From Prochlorococcus sp. AG-355-O17 (lineage in GTDB: Bacteria; Cyanobacteriota; Cyanobacteriia; PCC-6307; Cyanobiaceae): a DNA stretch of 64,000 nucleotides. Location of the stretch: contig QCEK01000003.1 of assembly GCA_003280655.1 (NCBI GenBank), positions 89,459-153,458 on the forward strand, in the 5' to 3' direction. Made by a program: the position numbers and the translations under genes. The notes under the pieces are model-generated. The model saw nothing but the letters and a program-made list of their open reading frames with translations. It had not been told where the DNA came from and did not search any database. Positions 32,381 to 44,076 of the stretch are shown in pieces (within the stretch, counting starts at the first letter, position 1; each line of letters starts with the position of its first letter).

Positions 32381-32743
32381 TTGTCCTATAAATTGGGAAG
32401 TTATCCAAAATCTATAAATGCTTCTAGTCTCAATGATTGGTTTAATTCTGAGAAAGAAGATCCAGTTATAATTGATGTAAGAGAACAGTCAGAGCTTGAA
32501 ATAGCTCGTTTCTCAAAAGAATTTTTACATATACCAATTAGTAAAGTCACATCTGAATATGTTGAAGAAATATTTGCTGGTTTAATAGACAGAGAAATTG
32601 TAGTTACCTGTCATGCAGGAATAAGAAGTTATAACTTTTCTCAATGGTGCTTGGATAATAATATTGTGCGCGAAATATGGAATTTGGAGGAGGGTATTGA
32701 TGGATGGAGTAGATATATTGACCCATCAATCCCAAGGTATTGA
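32381..32743 (+). CDS. Rhodanese-domain protein
   Basis: VIIDVREQSELEIARF, VTCHAGIRS active-site Cys; TTG start. Confidence 0.9.
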   Translation: MSYKLGSYPKSINASSLNDWFNSEKEDPVIIDVREQSELEIARFSKEFLHIPISKVTSEYVEEIFAGLIDREIVVTCHAGIRSYNFSQWCLDNNIVREIWNLEEGIDGWSRYIDPSIPRY

Positions 32744-33988
32744 TTAAATATCTAATGAAGATGCAACAGTATTAACATCTTTGTCGCCTCTACCAGAGCA
32801 ATTGATAACTATATGAGTATCTTTTTCAAGAGTAGGGCATAATTTATCTAGCCAAGCAAAGGCATGGGAAGTTTCAAGTGCAGGTATAATTCCTTCTAGT
32901 TCACTAACAAGTTTTAAAGCGTCTAAAGCTTCTTGATCTGTGACTGATCCATATTCTGCTCTACCTATATCTTTTAAATGGCTATGTTCAGGTCCTACTC
33001 CAGGGTAATCTAAACCTGCACTTATTGAGTGAGCTTCTTGCACTTGACCATTATCATCTTGCAAGAGAAGACTCATTGATCCATGCAAAATTCCAACTGA
33101 CCCTTTAGTGATAGTGGCAGCATGTTTGTCAGTATCAACTCCGCTTCCTGCGGCTTCAACTCCAATAAGACGCACAGAAGTTTCTTTAACAAAAGGATGG
33201 AAAAGCCCCATTGCATTTGATCCCCCACCTACACAAGCAAGCAAAATATCTGGCATAGATCCAAATGATTCCAAACATTGTTTTTTAGTTTCTTCACCTA
33301 TAACTGCATGAAAATCTCGCACAATCTTTGGAAAAGGGTGTGGGCCTGCAACAGAGCCTAAAATGTAGTGTGTGGTTTCGACATTAGAAACCCAATCTCT
33401 AATGGCCTCACTAGTAGCATCCTTAAGTGTTGCAGTTCCAGAATTTACAACTTTAACTTCAGCTCCTAGAAGTTTCATTCTGAAAACGTTAAGGGATTGC
33501 CTTTTTATGTCTTCAGCACCCATGTAGATAATACATTTCAAGCCAAATCTCGCACAAACAGTAGCAGTAGCAACTCCATGCTGACCTGCTCCAGTTTCTG
33601 CAATTATTCTTTTTTTGCCCATTCTTATTGCCAATAACGCTTGACCAAGAGCATTATTAATTTTGTGAGCCCCAGTATGATTTAAATCTTCTCTTTTAAG
33701 CCATATTCTAGGAGTTGCTTGTTTATTTTTGTAATGTTCAGTAAGTCTTTTGGCTTCATAAAGTGGTGTTTCTCTTCCTACATAAGTCTTAAGTAGATGA
33801 TTTAATTCTTCTACAAAAAGTTTATCTTTCCATGCATTAGATGCAGCGTCTTCAAGCTCAAAAAGAGCGGGCATTAGCGTTTCAGGAACATATTGACCAC
33901 CATATTTTCCAAATCTTCCCTCTTTGGAGGGTTGATTTAAATCTTCATTTTTATAGTTTTGATCTTTGCGAGAAAATGTACTTACCAC
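32744..33988 (-). CDS. trpB: Tryptophan synthase beta subunit
   Basis: [36 protein letters not shown]. Confidence 0.97.
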   Translation of the reverse strand: MVSTFSRKDQNYKNEDLNQPSKEGRFGKYGGQYVPETLMPALFELEDAASNAWKDKLFVEELNHLLKTYVGRETPLYEAKRLTEHYKNKQATPRIWLKREDLNHTGAHKINNALGQALLAIRMGKKRIIAETGAGQHGVATATVCARFGLKCIIYMGAEDIKRQSLNVFRMKLLGAEVKVVNSGTATLKDATSEAIRDWVSNVETTHYILGSVAGPHPFPKIVRDFHAVIGEETKKQCLESFGSMPDILLACVGGGSNAMGLFHPFVKETSVRLIGVEAAGSGVDTDKHAATITKGSVGILHGSMSLLLQDDNGQVQEAHSISAGLDYPGVGPEHSHLKDIGRAEYGSVTDQEALDALKLVSELEGIIPALETSHAFAWLDKLCPTLEKDTHIVINCSGRGDKDVNTVASSLDI

Positions 33989-34036
33989 TTTTTCTATAGA
34001 ATAAGTATTAACTAACTATAGATTATATTGAAAATA

Positions 34037-34348
34037 ATGGGAAAAAAGAATTGGATCGAATTTGATAATCAAGAAAATAAATCTGAAGAAACAGCTAAGG
34101 TAGATACTTTTAATAAAAGATCAAAAATAAATATTTCAAAACAAAAAAAAGGTAAAAAGGGCAAGACTATAACTTTAATTAGAGGTTTAGGCACTGAGGA
34201 TGAAATCTTATTAAAAGAATTACTAAAAAAAATTAAAGTTTTTTGTGGGACTGGAGGAATATTAATTGATAGAAATATCCAGTTACAGGGTGATATGGTA
34301 TCGAAATCAATTGAGTTTCTTCGTAAAGAAGGATTTCATAATTTGTGA
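34037..34348 (+). CDS. SUI1/eIF1-like translation factor (YciH)
   Basis: ITLIRGLGTEDEILLKELLKKIKVFCGTGGILIDRNIQLQGD. Confidence 0.9.
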   Translation: MGKKNWIEFDNQENKSEETAKVDTFNKRSKINISKQKKGKKGKTITLIRGLGTEDEILLKELLKKIKVFCGTGGILIDRNIQLQGDMVSKSIEFLRKEGFHNL

Positions 34349-34390
34349 AGCAAGGGTTAGGATAGTTTTTTAATCATGATGAAGTAAAAA

Positions 34391-35017
34391 ATGAAAGAAC
34401 AAAATCAAACAAAGTCAACCAATATAAAGTGGCATAACTTAACTATTGATAGAGAAAAGTTAGAGAAAATGAGAGGTCATAAAGGTATGGTTATCTGGTT
34501 TACAGGTTTATCTGGTTCTGGTAAAAGTACTTTGGCCAATGCTTTAAATGAAGTTTTACACTTAGATGGTTTTTCGACTTATGTGTTGGATGGAGATAAT
34601 ATTAGACACGGTTTATGTAAAGATCTTGGTTTTTCGGATGAAGATAGAGAAGAAAATATAAGAAGAATTGGCGAAGTTGCGAATTTATTTATGAATGCTG
34701 GGATAATAACTATTACAGCATTCGTTTCGCCATTTATTAGCGATAGAGATAAAGTGAGAAAAATTATTGGATCTAAGGATTTTATTGAAGTTTATTGTGC
34801 TGCTGATATTACAGTTTGCGAAAATAGGGATACTAAAGGTCTTTATAAGAAAGCTCGTTTGGGTGAAATTAAGGAATTCACAGGGATTTCTAGTCCATAT
34901 GAAACTCCTCTTAATCCCGAAATTGTTGTTGATACAGGTTCGTTAGAATTAAATGATTCAGTTGAAAAAATTATTAACTACCTTAAAAAAGAAAACTTTC
35001 TTAACAAGGCCTTATAG
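34391..35017 (+). CDS. cysC: Adenylylsulfate kinase
   Basis: GMVIWFTGLSGSGKSTLANAL, LDGDNIRHGLCKDLGFS. Confidence 0.96.
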   Translation: MKEQNQTKSTNIKWHNLTIDREKLEKMRGHKGMVIWFTGLSGSGKSTLANALNEVLHLDGFSTYVLDGDNIRHGLCKDLGFSDEDREENIRRIGEVANLFMNAGIITITAFVSPFISDRDKVRKIIGSKDFIEVYCAADITVCENRDTKGLYKKARLGEIKEFTGISSPYETPLNPEIVVDTGSLELNDSVEKIINYLKKENFLNKAL

Positions 35018-35029
35018 AAAAATATTAGT

Positions 35030-35566
35030 TCAATTATTTTGAAGATAATTGTCAGCTCCAATATTTGATAACTTACTATTTTTAGTTCTTACCTGTGAAT
35101 GTAGATTTTCTCTGAATTCTTTCAAATTTTTCTTTATGGATTCATCAAATAAACTGATCATCTCTATTGCCAACAATCCAGCATTCTGACCTCCATTAAT
35201 TGCAACTGTTGCAACTGGAATTCCAGCGGGCATTTGAACTATTGATAAAAGAGAGTCAATCCCCTTAAGTGTCTTACTCTCTACTGGTACGCCAATTACA
35301 GGAATGCAAGTTATTGATGCCAGCATTCCAGGAAGATGAGCAGCACCCCCAGCACCGGCAATTATTACTTTTATGTTTTCTGATTCTGCATTTTTTGCAT
35401 ATTCCATCATTTCAATGGGTGTTCGATGTGCAGAAAGTATACAAACTTCAGTTTTTATTCCAAATTCTCTTAAAATATCAATGGCAGGTTTCAATGTTTT
35501 TAGATCTGAATCACTACCCATTACGACAGCAATTTTATAAATATCTTTAGAATTCAATTCTGACAA
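35030..35566 (-). CDS. purE: N5-carboxyaminoimidazole ribonucleotide mutase
   Basis: VVMGSDSDLKTL, SAHRTPIEM, GAGGAAHLPGM. Confidence 0.96.
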   Translation of the reverse strand: MSELNSKDIYKIAVVMGSDSDLKTLKPAIDILREFGIKTEVCILSAHRTPIEMMEYAKNAESENIKVIIAGAGGAAHLPGMLASITCIPVIGVPVESKTLKGIDSLLSIVQMPAGIPVATVAINGGQNAGLLAIEMISLFDESIKKNLKEFRENLHSQVRTKNSKLSNIGADNYLQNN

Positions 35567-35655
35567 AATAACAAATCAATTCTTTCCCATAATGGCGTGC
35601 AATTAATTTGGCGCCAGTTAGTTAGTATAAAAAGAATAAATTTTCATAGAATATT

Positions 35656-36357
35656 ATGACGTCAAATAAGATTATCGAAAAAAGTGAAGTAAGAGAGTAT
35701 TTTAATGGCACTGGCTTTGAAAGATGGAATAAAATTTATAGCAAATCTGATGAAATTAATACGGTTCAGAAAAATATTAGGAAAGGACATCAAAAAACTG
35801 TAGATGATGTAGTCTCATACATCAAAAATTATCCTGAATTAACAAAAAAAAGTTATTGTGATGCAGGCTGTGGTGTAGGAAGTCTTACCATACCTTTATT
35901 AAGACTCGGTATAAAAGAACTACTGCTGAGCGATATTTCATCTGAAATGATTAAAGAAACAAAAAAACGCATTCATGAATTAGGTTTGAGTCAAGGTAAA
36001 ATTAAGTATGAAGTCTGTGATCTGGAAAAATTAAAAGGATTATTTGACGTTGTAGTTTGTTTAGATGTATTTATTCATTATCCTCAACCGGTCGCAGAAG
36101 AAATGGTTCAACATCTATGCGATTTAAGCAAAGAAAAACTAATCGTTAGTTTTGCTCCTTATACTCCAGTTCTTGCTGTTCTAAAAAATATTGGAAAATT
36201 ATTTCCTGGGCCAAGTAAAACTACAAGGGCATATACATTGAAAGAAAGGGGTATTATTAATGCTGCTAAAGAAAAAGGATTTAAAGTTGTTAAAAAGAAA
36301 TTAAATCAAGCTCCTTTTTATTTTTCAAAACTAATTGAATTCGAAAAAATTAAATAA
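35656..36357 (+). CDS. chlM: Magnesium-protoporphyrin IX methyltransferase
   Basis: EYFNGTGFERWNKIYS, DAGCGVGSLTIPL. Confidence 0.93.
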   Translation: MTSNKIIEKSEVREYFNGTGFERWNKIYSKSDEINTVQKNIRKGHQKTVDDVVSYIKNYPELTKKSYCDAGCGVGSLTIPLLRLGIKELLLSDISSEMIKETKKRIHELGLSQGKIKYEVCDLEKLKGLFDVVVCLDVFIHYPQPVAEEMVQHLCDLSKEKLIVSFAPYTPVLAVLKNIGKLFPGPSKTTRAYTLKERGIINAAKEKGFKVVKKKLNQAPFYFSKLIEFEKIK

Positions 36358-36358
36358 T

Positions 36359-37087
36359 TTATCTTACTAAATGATTTTCAAGCGCATAACGAACTAATTC
36401 TGTTCGGCTAGATGTACCTGTCTTGATAAAAAGTCTACTTACATATTTCTCAACATTTCTAATAGATGTTTCAAGCTTTCTAGCAATTTCCTTGTTCATC
36501 AGTCCCTCTGCTACTAGTTGAAGCACACTTGCTTCTCTAGGAGTAAAACTAGGAAGATTTATTTTATTTTCTGGATTAGTCTGGTTTTGGTCTGTGAGCA
36601 TAGATTTTATTTCATTAATTTGTTTTGCCATTTTGCTTACGTCAATATCTGCGAATCGTGCCGCTTCTTTTAATAGCCGTTCTTGTCTGTTGATTACATT
36701 TTTAACTCTTGCAGCTAATTCATCGGGATCGAAAGGTTTGGAAATATAATCATCAACTCCTGCAAGATAACCCTCTGTTCTGTCTAGGGTCATTCCTTTT
36801 GCAGTTAGAAAAATAACTGGAGTCCCTCCTAATTTTTCATCCTCTCTAATTTTTTCTAATAAATCATAACCGTTGGCCCGTGGCATCATAACATCACTAA
36901 TTATCAAATCGGGGAAAATTGTTTGAGCTTTTTCCCAACCATCCTCGCCATCAACTGCAATAAATATTTCAAATCCTTCGTCTTCTAGAAATGTTTTAAC
37001 AGCTGTTCTTAAACCAGGCTCATCATCAACTAATAAAATTCTTGATTTTCTTACCGGTTCATTATTTATTTGATTAATTTCATTCAT
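36359..37087 (-). CDS. NarL/LuxR-family response regulator (Ycf29-like)
   Basis: Receiver ILLVDDEPGLRTAVKTFLE..., HTH TPREASVLQLVAEGLMNKEIARKL. Confidence 0.9.
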   Translation of the reverse strand: MNEINQINNEPVRKSRILLVDDEPGLRTAVKTFLEDEGFEIFIAVDGEDGWEKAQTIFPDLIISDVMMPRANGYDLLEKIREDEKLGGTPVIFLTAKGMTLDRTEGYLAGVDDYISKPFDPDELAARVKNVINRQERLLKEAARFADIDVSKMAKQINEIKSMLTDQNQTNPENKINLPSFTPREASVLQLVAEGLMNKEIARKLETSIRNVEKYVSRLFIKTGTSSRTELVRYALENHLVR

Positions 37088-37146
37088 TTTTTAAATTCTT
37101 CAATTTGATTTTCTAGTAATAAACAGAATTTTATATACTAAACATA

Positions 37147-38292
37147 ATGCTATCAACTCCCATACTACTAGACTATCAATCTTCGACTCCTTGCTATAAA
37201 GATGTTGTTGATTCAATGAAACCTTTTTGGAGTGAGATATTTTCTAACCCTGCAAGCAAATCTAATTTGGCGGGGATTAACGCAAGCGCTATATTGGAAG
37301 CCTCAAGAGAAAAAATAGAACAAAATTTATTTCTTAAGAATAAAAAAGTTATTTTTACAAGCGGGGCAACTGAATCTAATAACTTAGCCTTAATAGGTTT
37401 TGCTAGAAATTTCTATAAAAAAACAGGAAATTATGGACATATTATTACCTTGAAAACAGAGCATAAAGCTGTTTTGGAGCCCCTAAACCAACTTAAAAAA
37501 GAGGGATTTATGGTTACAGAAATTAATCCTGAGAAAGATGGCTTAATTTCAGAAGAAAAATTCAAAAAAAATATAAGAGAAGATACATTTCTGGTGAGTG
37601 TTATGTTGGCAAATAACGAAATAGGAGTTATCCAGCCTATAGAGATTATTTCAAAGATATGTAAATCGCGAGGGATAACTTTTCACTCTGATTTTGCACA
37701 ATGTTTAGGTTATATCGAGTTAGACAATCTTTTATCAGATGTAAATATGATTACGATGAGTTCTCACAAAATATATGGTCCTAAAGGGATAGGACTTCTT
37801 ATGATTGATGAAGAAATGAATCTTGAGCCTTTGATTGTTGGAGGAGGTCAGGAATATGGTCTCAGGTCTGGTACATTACCTCTTCCTTTAGTAGTTGGCT
37901 TTGCTAAAGCAATAGAGATAGCAGTTTTTAATCAAAAAAATAATGCTGAGAAATTACTTTTGCATAGAAATACCCTTTTAGAGGGTTTGTTAGAAAATAA
38001 TTCTGGTTTATTAATTAATGGCTCCATAGAAAAAAGATTACCTCACAATTTAAATTTGACTGTATTGGGTTTAAACGGAGCAAAGTTTCATAAACTTTTA
38101 AAATCTAAAATAATTTGTTCTAGTGGATCTGCATGTAGTAATGGTGAACCATCTCATGTTTTACTAGCCTTAGGTAGATCTTTTAAAGAAGCAGAATCTT
38201 CAATAAGGTTAAGTATTGGATTAAGCACTAATTCAAAAGATATACAAAAAGCAATTCATATTCTTACAAATACGATCAGATCATTACGCTAG
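37147..38292 (+). CDS. Cysteine desulfurase (NifS/IscS family)
   Basis: FTSGATESNNLALIG, MSSHKIYGPKGIG, CSSGSACSNGEPSHVLLALG. Confidence 0.93.
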   Translation: MLSTPILLDYQSSTPCYKDVVDSMKPFWSEIFSNPASKSNLAGINASAILEASREKIEQNLFLKNKKVIFTSGATESNNLALIGFARNFYKKTGNYGHIITLKTEHKAVLEPLNQLKKEGFMVTEINPEKDGLISEEKFKKNIREDTFLVSVMLANNEIGVIQPIEIISKICKSRGITFHSDFAQCLGYIELDNLLSDVNMITMSSHKIYGPKGIGLLMIDEEMNLEPLIVGGGQEYGLRSGTLPLPLVVGFAKAIEIAVFNQKNNAEKLLLHRNTLLEGLLENNSGLLINGSIEKRLPHNLNLTVLGLNGAKFHKLLKSKIICSSGSACSNGEPSHVLLALGRSFKEAESSIRLSIGLSTNSKDIQKAIHILTNTIRSLR

Positions 38293-38305
38293 AAATTATT
38301 GGCTC

Positions 38306-39208
38306 TTATTTTAATTGAGCAATTCTTAATTTTCCACTTCTAGCTCTTTTATTGAGTTCGACTTCTTGTCCGGAAGGAGTTATTGGCTTTTTTGTCAGGT
38401 TTTTTAGTCTTTGATCATTCTTAAAAGAATTTTTAACTAACCTATCCTCCAGGGAATGAAAACTAATAATAGAAATAATACCTCCTGGCAAAAGCCATTC
38501 AGGGACAACTTGCAAAAATTTTTCTAATACTTCAATTTCTTTATTGACAGCAATTCTTAGTGCTTGAAATGTTCTTGTTGCTGGGTGTATTTTTTTATAT
38601 CTTTGTTTTGGTGGAAAGCAGCCTGCAATAGAATAGGCTAATTCTTTTGTCCCAGAATACTTCCCATTTTCCTTCAAATCCATTTTTATTTTCCTAGCAA
38701 TCTTTCTTGATAATCTCTCTTCTCCATATTTATAAATTAGGTTAGCTAGTTCTTTTTCATTTAAAGCCTCAATTAATTTCTCTGCATCAACCTCTAGAAA
38801 AGGATTCATGCGCATATCAAGCGGACCATCTTTTTGGAAACTAAATCCTCTTTTAGGGTCATCAATTTGGTTGCTATTTACTCCAAGATCTGCAATAACA
38901 AAAGAAACTTTTTCTTTTGGGATAAAATCCGCAAAATTTGTAGCTCTAATATCAAGCCTATTTTTAAATTTATCAAGTTTTTTTGTTGCTGATTTTCTTG
39001 CGAATGGATCTTGATCAAGTCCAATTATATTTAAATCCGAATATTTTCTCAATAAATGATAAGAGTGCCCGCCTCCGCCTAAAGTTGCGTCTATTCCTTT
39101 AAGTTGGTTGTTATTGATTAATGGGTAATGCTCTAATGAGCCCATAATCTCATCTGTCATAACTGATTTATGATTGAAAAAAGATGAATCAGATAGGTCA
39201 GTTTGCAT
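38306..39208 (-). CDS. rsmH: 16S rRNA (cytosine1402-N4)-methyltransferase RsmH
   Basis: HKSVMTDEIM, DATLGGGGHSYHLL, DLGVNSNQID, ISFHSLEDRLVK. Confidence 0.96.
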   Translation of the reverse strand: MQTDLSDSSFFNHKSVMTDEIMGSLEHYPLINNNQLKGIDATLGGGGHSYHLLRKYSDLNIIGLDQDPFARKSATKKLDKFKNRLDIRATNFADFIPKEKVSFVIADLGVNSNQIDDPKRGFSFQKDGPLDMRMNPFLEVDAEKLIEALNEKELANLIYKYGEERLSRKIARKIKMDLKENGKYSGTKELAYSIAGCFPPKQRYKKIHPATRTFQALRIAVNKEIEVLEKFLQVVPEWLLPGGIISIISFHSLEDRLVKNSFKNDQRLKNLTKKPITPSGQEVELNKRARSGKLRIAQLK

Positions 39209-39246
39209 AACTTTCGACTAAGATTTATTTAGAAGTATAATTTCGA

Positions 39247-40434
39247 ATGGCTCAGTTAGAGACTAGAACAGAACCAATGGTGGTCAATTTTGGCCCTCAC
39301 CATCCCTCAATGCATGGGGTTTTAAGGTTAGTTGTAACTCTTGATGGTGAGAATGTCATTGATTGTGAGCCAGTAATTGGATATTTACATAGAGGAATGG
39401 AAAAGATAGCTGAAAATAGGACAAATGTAATGTATGTCCCTTATGTAAGCAGAATGGATTATGCAGCAGGAATGTTTTATGAAGCTATTGTAGTAAATGC
39501 TCCTGAAAGATTAGCTAATATTCCAGTCCCTAAAAGAGCTAGTTACATCAGAGTTCTAATGCTAGAACTCAATCGTATTGCTAATCATCTTTTATGGCTC
39601 GGCCCTTTTTTAGCAGATGTAGGAGCTCAAACTCCATTTTTCTATATTTTTAGAGAAAGAGAAATGATATATGATCTCTGGGAAGCTGCTACTGGACAGA
39701 GGCTAATAAATAATAATTTCTTTAGGATAGGTGGTGTCGCATGTGATCTTCCATACGGATGGTTAGAAAAATGTATAGACTTTTGTGATTGGTTTGGACC
39801 TAAGATTGATGAATATGAAAAATTAATCACAAATAATCCAATTTTTAGAAAAAGAATTGAAGGTCTGGGAACAATACAAAGAGACCAAGCAATTAATTGG
39901 TCTTTGTCTGGGCCAATGCTTAGAGCTTCTGGAGTTTCCTGGGATTTAAGGAAAGTCGATAGTTATGAATGTTATGACGATTTTGATTGGCAGATTGCTT
40001 CAGAGAAAGAAGGAGATTGTTATGCGAGATATCGAGTGAGAGTCGAAGAGATGAGACAATCACTAAGCATCATTCGCCAAGCCTGTAAAATGATTCCAGG
40101 AGGTCCAACAGAAAATTTGGAAGCTCAAAGAATGGCGACGGAAGATAAGAAAAGTGAAATATTTGGTATGGACTATCAATATGTAGCTAAGAAGGTTGCT
40201 CCAACTTTTAAAATACCTAACGGAGAATTGTACACAAGATTAGAGTCTGGTAAAGGAGAAATAGGTGTATTCATTCAAGGAAATAATGAAGTTACCCCAT
40301 GGAGATTTAAAATCAGAGCAGCTGATTTAAATAATCTTCAAATATTGCCTCATATTCTTAAAGGTGCCAAAATCGCCGATATTATGGCAATTCTTGGCTC
40401 AATAGATGTCATTATGGGATCCGTTGATAGATAA
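39247..40434 (+). CDS. ndhH: NDH-1 subunit H
   Basis: [31 protein letters not shown]. Confidence 0.97.
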   Translation: MAQLETRTEPMVVNFGPHHPSMHGVLRLVVTLDGENVIDCEPVIGYLHRGMEKIAENRTNVMYVPYVSRMDYAAGMFYEAIVVNAPERLANIPVPKRASYIRVLMLELNRIANHLLWLGPFLADVGAQTPFFYIFREREMIYDLWEAATGQRLINNNFFRIGGVACDLPYGWLEKCIDFCDWFGPKIDEYEKLITNNPIFRKRIEGLGTIQRDQAINWSLSGPMLRASGVSWDLRKVDSYECYDDFDWQIASEKEGDCYARYRVRVEEMRQSLSIIRQACKMIPGGPTENLEAQRMATEDKKSEIFGMDYQYVAKKVAPTFKIPNGELYTRLESGKGEIGVFIQGNNEVTPWRFKIRAADLNNLQILPHILKGAKIADIMAILGSIDVIMGSVDR

Positions 40435-40443
40435 GTTCTTTAA

Positions 40444-40896
<453 letters not shown>

Positions 40897-40899
40897 TTA

Positions 40900-42111
40900 T
40901 TATTTTTTAAATTTATAGTTTATTTTTTCTGCAATGGTATTTTTTTTAACAATCCACTTTTCAGGTTTTTCATGTTTAGGCCAACTTTGAGAAAATTTTT
41001 TTAATAAATTTAATGAATTTTCAATATTTTTATGATTTGTATGTTCTTTATATTCCACAATTATTTTAATTTTATTTCCCCATAATTTGTCGGACACTTT
41101 TGAAATATTGAATTTATTAATTGGGATATTTTCTTTCATAATGAAATCATTTAATCGAGATTCAATTACTTTTGGAAAAACGATTTCTCCTCCTGAATTA
41201 AAAGCGTTATCACTTCTTCCAAGAAAGTTTAAATATAAAGAATTATTTATTTGATTAATTTCACCTAAATCTCCGGTTTGCCACCACCCATTTTTATTTT
41301 TGAAATTTTCAGTTTTTGAAGACTCTTTTATTTCGATTCCAATTCTCGCTGATTTTATCTCGATTAATCCTAGTGCGTTAATTCTTATTTTTGTATCAGG
41401 TAGTATTTCTCCAACATTTTTAAAACCCATTAAGAATTCTTTTGGTTTTAAACTCGTAACCATTGCTGCTGTTTCAGTTGAGCCGTAACAAGGTGCTAAT
41501 TTTATTTTTTCTTTTATACATCGTTCTGCAGTTTCGTCTGAAATTGAAGCTCCACCTACCCAAATTAGATCAAAAATTTTTAGCCAACTAATTCCATCTT
41601 TTTGAGCTAAGAGTCTTTGTAATTGGGTAGGTACTAATGACGTAATCAAGTGTTTTTTGTTTTTTTTAAATTTAATTGTGAAAAGTAAAAGTTCTCGAGT
41701 TTTTTTTATCAAATTCGGAGAAATATTAATACAATCACATCCCCAAGTTTGACTTCTAAAAATTGGCATTAATCCACTTATATGGTTCAGGGGTAAAGTA
41801 TTTAAAATTAAGCAGTTTTGTAATTCAAATCCTTGCTCTATTAGCCATTGACCTGATGTAGTTGCAGATAATTTAAGATTATTTAAATGGTGAAAACATT
41901 GTCTCGGTTTTCCAGAACTCCCACTACTGTTTAAGATAATTGCTGGACCACTTTTAGTAATTGAATCTAATACATCTTCGTCTTCATAAAATTTGTTTTT
42001 TACATAAATAATTTTATTATCTCTAATTTTTTCAATAATTTTTTCTACAGATTGAGTTTCGTTATTTTCAACTTCAATAGTATGAATTTTATTTTTCATA
42101 GTTGATCCCAT
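40900..42111 (-). CDS. menE: o-succinylbenzoate-CoA ligase
   Basis: AMP-binding motif LNSSGSSGKPRQC, CYGSTETAAMV, next to menC. Confidence 0.88.
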   Translation of the reverse strand: MGSTMKNKIHTIEVENNETQSVEKIIEKIRDNKIIYVKNKFYEDEDVLDSITKSGPAIILNSSGSSGKPRQCFHHLNNLKLSATTSGQWLIEQGFELQNCLILNTLPLNHISGLMPIFRSQTWGCDCINISPNLIKKTRELLLFTIKFKKNKKHLITSLVPTQLQRLLAQKDGISWLKIFDLIWVGGASISDETAERCIKEKIKLAPCYGSTETAAMVTSLKPKEFLMGFKNVGEILPDTKIRINALGLIEIKSARIGIEIKESSKTENFKNKNGWWQTGDLGEINQINNSLYLNFLGRSDNAFNSGGEIVFPKVIESRLNDFIMKENIPINKFNISKVSDKLWGNKIKIIVEYKEHTNHKNIENSLNLLKKFSQSWPKHEKPEKWIVKKNTIAEKINYKFKK

Positions 42112-43061
42112 ATCTTTTTTGCTTCATTTAAAAATAGAAACGAATTAGGGAATTTATTCATTGCTAAACCAGGAACTTTTGGCGTTGGTCCTTGTAATTG
42201 TAGAGAAGATAAATGATGGAGCCATCTCTTTCCTATTCCAGTTTCAAATGAGGTACTTATAGATATTAAAGCTTTTTTATTTTCTAATTCTCTTAAAAGC
42301 TTAACTGGATTATTTTCTTGAGAAGGCCTTCTAATTTGCCAACCCTTCCACTCATCAATCAAAGTTGGAAATTTTAAAAGTGATTCGTCTAAAGCTATTG
42401 GAATTTTTTTGTTTAGTTCTGTTAGTCCATCAATATCATCAACACAGAGAGGTTGTTCTAACCAATCTATATTTTTATTATCTTTCAAAATATCAGCCCA
42501 TCTATTAGCTATGTCTCTTCCCCAAGAACCATTAGCATCTATTCTTAACTTAATATTATTACCTATTTTGCTTAAAATTTCTTCTAATTTTGCTTCTTCC
42601 TCATGGTTATTTTTTAGTGCTACTTTCCATTTTAAGGTTAATGATTTTCCAATATCACAATGTCTTTTTTTAATATCATTTAGATCTGAAACTACATTTT
42701 CATGATTTAACAATATGGCTGTTTTACCAATTTCATCAAAGTAGTAGTTTTCTTTAAAAATTATTTTTCCATTGATCTCAGCTAATGCAGAATTTATTGC
42801 AGATTGAATGCATGGGTGAAAAATATTTATTTGCTCAGATAAATTAAATTCCTCTATATACTCAGGGATCATATCTAGTTGTTTCGCACACTTTTTTAAG
42901 TCTTTTATATGTAGCGGTGAAACTTCTCCAAACCCTATTTTTTTATCATTACTTATTAATTTAATTATCCAACCCGATTTTGTATGGTAATTGGTTTTAG
43001 AATTTTCTACTTTGGCCGATAACTTAAAGCTGTAAGATTTTTTTTGAAATATTAAGTTCAT
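42096..43061 (-). CDS. menC: o-succinylbenzoate synthase
   Basis: Enolase-superfamily LTLKWKVAL, LRIDANGSW, DWLEQPL, ALDESL. Confidence 0.9.
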   Translation of the reverse strand: MNLIFQKKSYSFKLSAKVENSKTNYHTKSGWIIKLISNDKKIGFGEVSPLHIKDLKKCAKQLDMIPEYIEEFNLSEQINIFHPCIQSAINSALAEINGKIIFKENYYFDEIGKTAILLNHENVVSDLNDIKKRHCDIGKSLTLKWKVALKNNHEEEAKLEEILSKIGNNIKLRIDANGSWGRDIANRWADILKDNKNIDWLEQPLCVDDIDGLTELNKKIPIALDESLLKFPTLIDEWKGWQIRRPSQENNPVKLLRELENKKALISISTSFETGIGKRWLHHLSSLQLQGPTPKVPGLAMNKFPNSFLFLNEAKKIWDQL

Positions 43062-43975
43062 TTATTTAGCAAGTAATCAAATATTAATCCTGTGATTAAA
43101 CCAATTCCATTAAGAGTTTGAAATTTTATTGCGACGAATTTGCAATTTTTTATTGCAGAAGGTCTCGCATACGAAGATTTTAATAAATTTATAAGTCTTA
43201 TTGCTTGAGGGAAACTAAGCAAATAAAGGATGCAAAACACTGGAATAAATCCATAAACTATTGTGAAAAGTTGGAAAATATATATTGTAAAAATTATCCA
43301 AGGCACAAATTGAGAACCTTTTTTTGCCCCTAAGCGAACTAAAGGTGAATTTTTCCCATGCTTTTTATCTTCAGAAATTTGATGAAAATGAGAACAAAAT
43401 AATACAAGAGTTGTTGCCAAGGAAGGTCCTGAACCAAGTAATAAAGAAACTTTCCATGGAATATCTTCGAAGTAAATATTAGACGGATTTAACGCAATTA
43501 AGACTGCAGAGTACGCAAAAGGTCCAAATGCAAGCCAGCATAATGGTTCTCCTAAACCTTGATAGCCCAATCTAAAAGGAGGACCTTGATATAAATATCC
43601 TAAGAAGCAGCATGCTGCCACCAAAATAAAAATGTTTATACTTGTTGATACTGAAATAATTAAAATTATTAATAAACCAATAACTAAAGATGTATATGCA
43701 ATAAATGAAATTATTTTTTTATTTTTTACAAGATTTACAATTGAATGGAATTTAAATTCATCGATTCCTGTTTCTGCGTCGTATAAATCATTAGTTAGAT
43801 TTTCCCAAAGTAATATCAAAATTGCAGCTAAAGTAAATGAAATCAAATTATAAATTTTTACCTTTTCATATTGATTGAGCAAGTAAGCCCCTGTTATTAA
43901 AACTGGAAGTATGGCAACAGAATAAAGAGGCCATTTTATTGCTTTTTTCCATAATTTTTTTTTATCTTCGTCCAT
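43058..43975 (-). CDS. menA: 1,4-dihydroxy-2-naphthoate prenyl(phytyl)transferase
   Basis: UbiA-type NLTNDLYDAETGID, multi-TM, adjacent to menC. Confidence 0.9.
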   Translation of the reverse strand: MDEDKKKLWKKAIKWPLYSVAILPVLITGAYLLNQYEKVKIYNLISFTLAAILILLWENLTNDLYDAETGIDEFKFHSIVNLVKNKKIISFIAYTSLVIGLLIILIISVSTSINIFILVAACCFLGYLYQGPPFRLGYQGLGEPLCWLAFGPFAYSAVLIALNPSNIYFEDIPWKVSLLLGSGPSLATTLVLFCSHFHQISEDKKHGKNSPLVRLGAKKGSQFVPWIIFTIYIFQLFTIVYGFIPVFCILYLLSFPQAIRLINLLKSSYARPSAIKNCKFVAIKFQTLNGIGLITGLIFDYLLNK

Positions 43976-44076
43976 TTTTAATTAACACGCAAAATTAGAT
44001 AATTATTGAATGTAGTTTATAAATTGAGTTACATTTTTTACTTTATTGCATCATTTTTAGTTATTTTCAATAAGTA

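Noticed and set aside
44025-44050. Possible HLR1 (RpaB) box GTTACATTTTTTACTTT between menA and menF
   Set aside because: Half-site spacing is one base short of the 10-nt HLR1 period and the second half-site mismatches.
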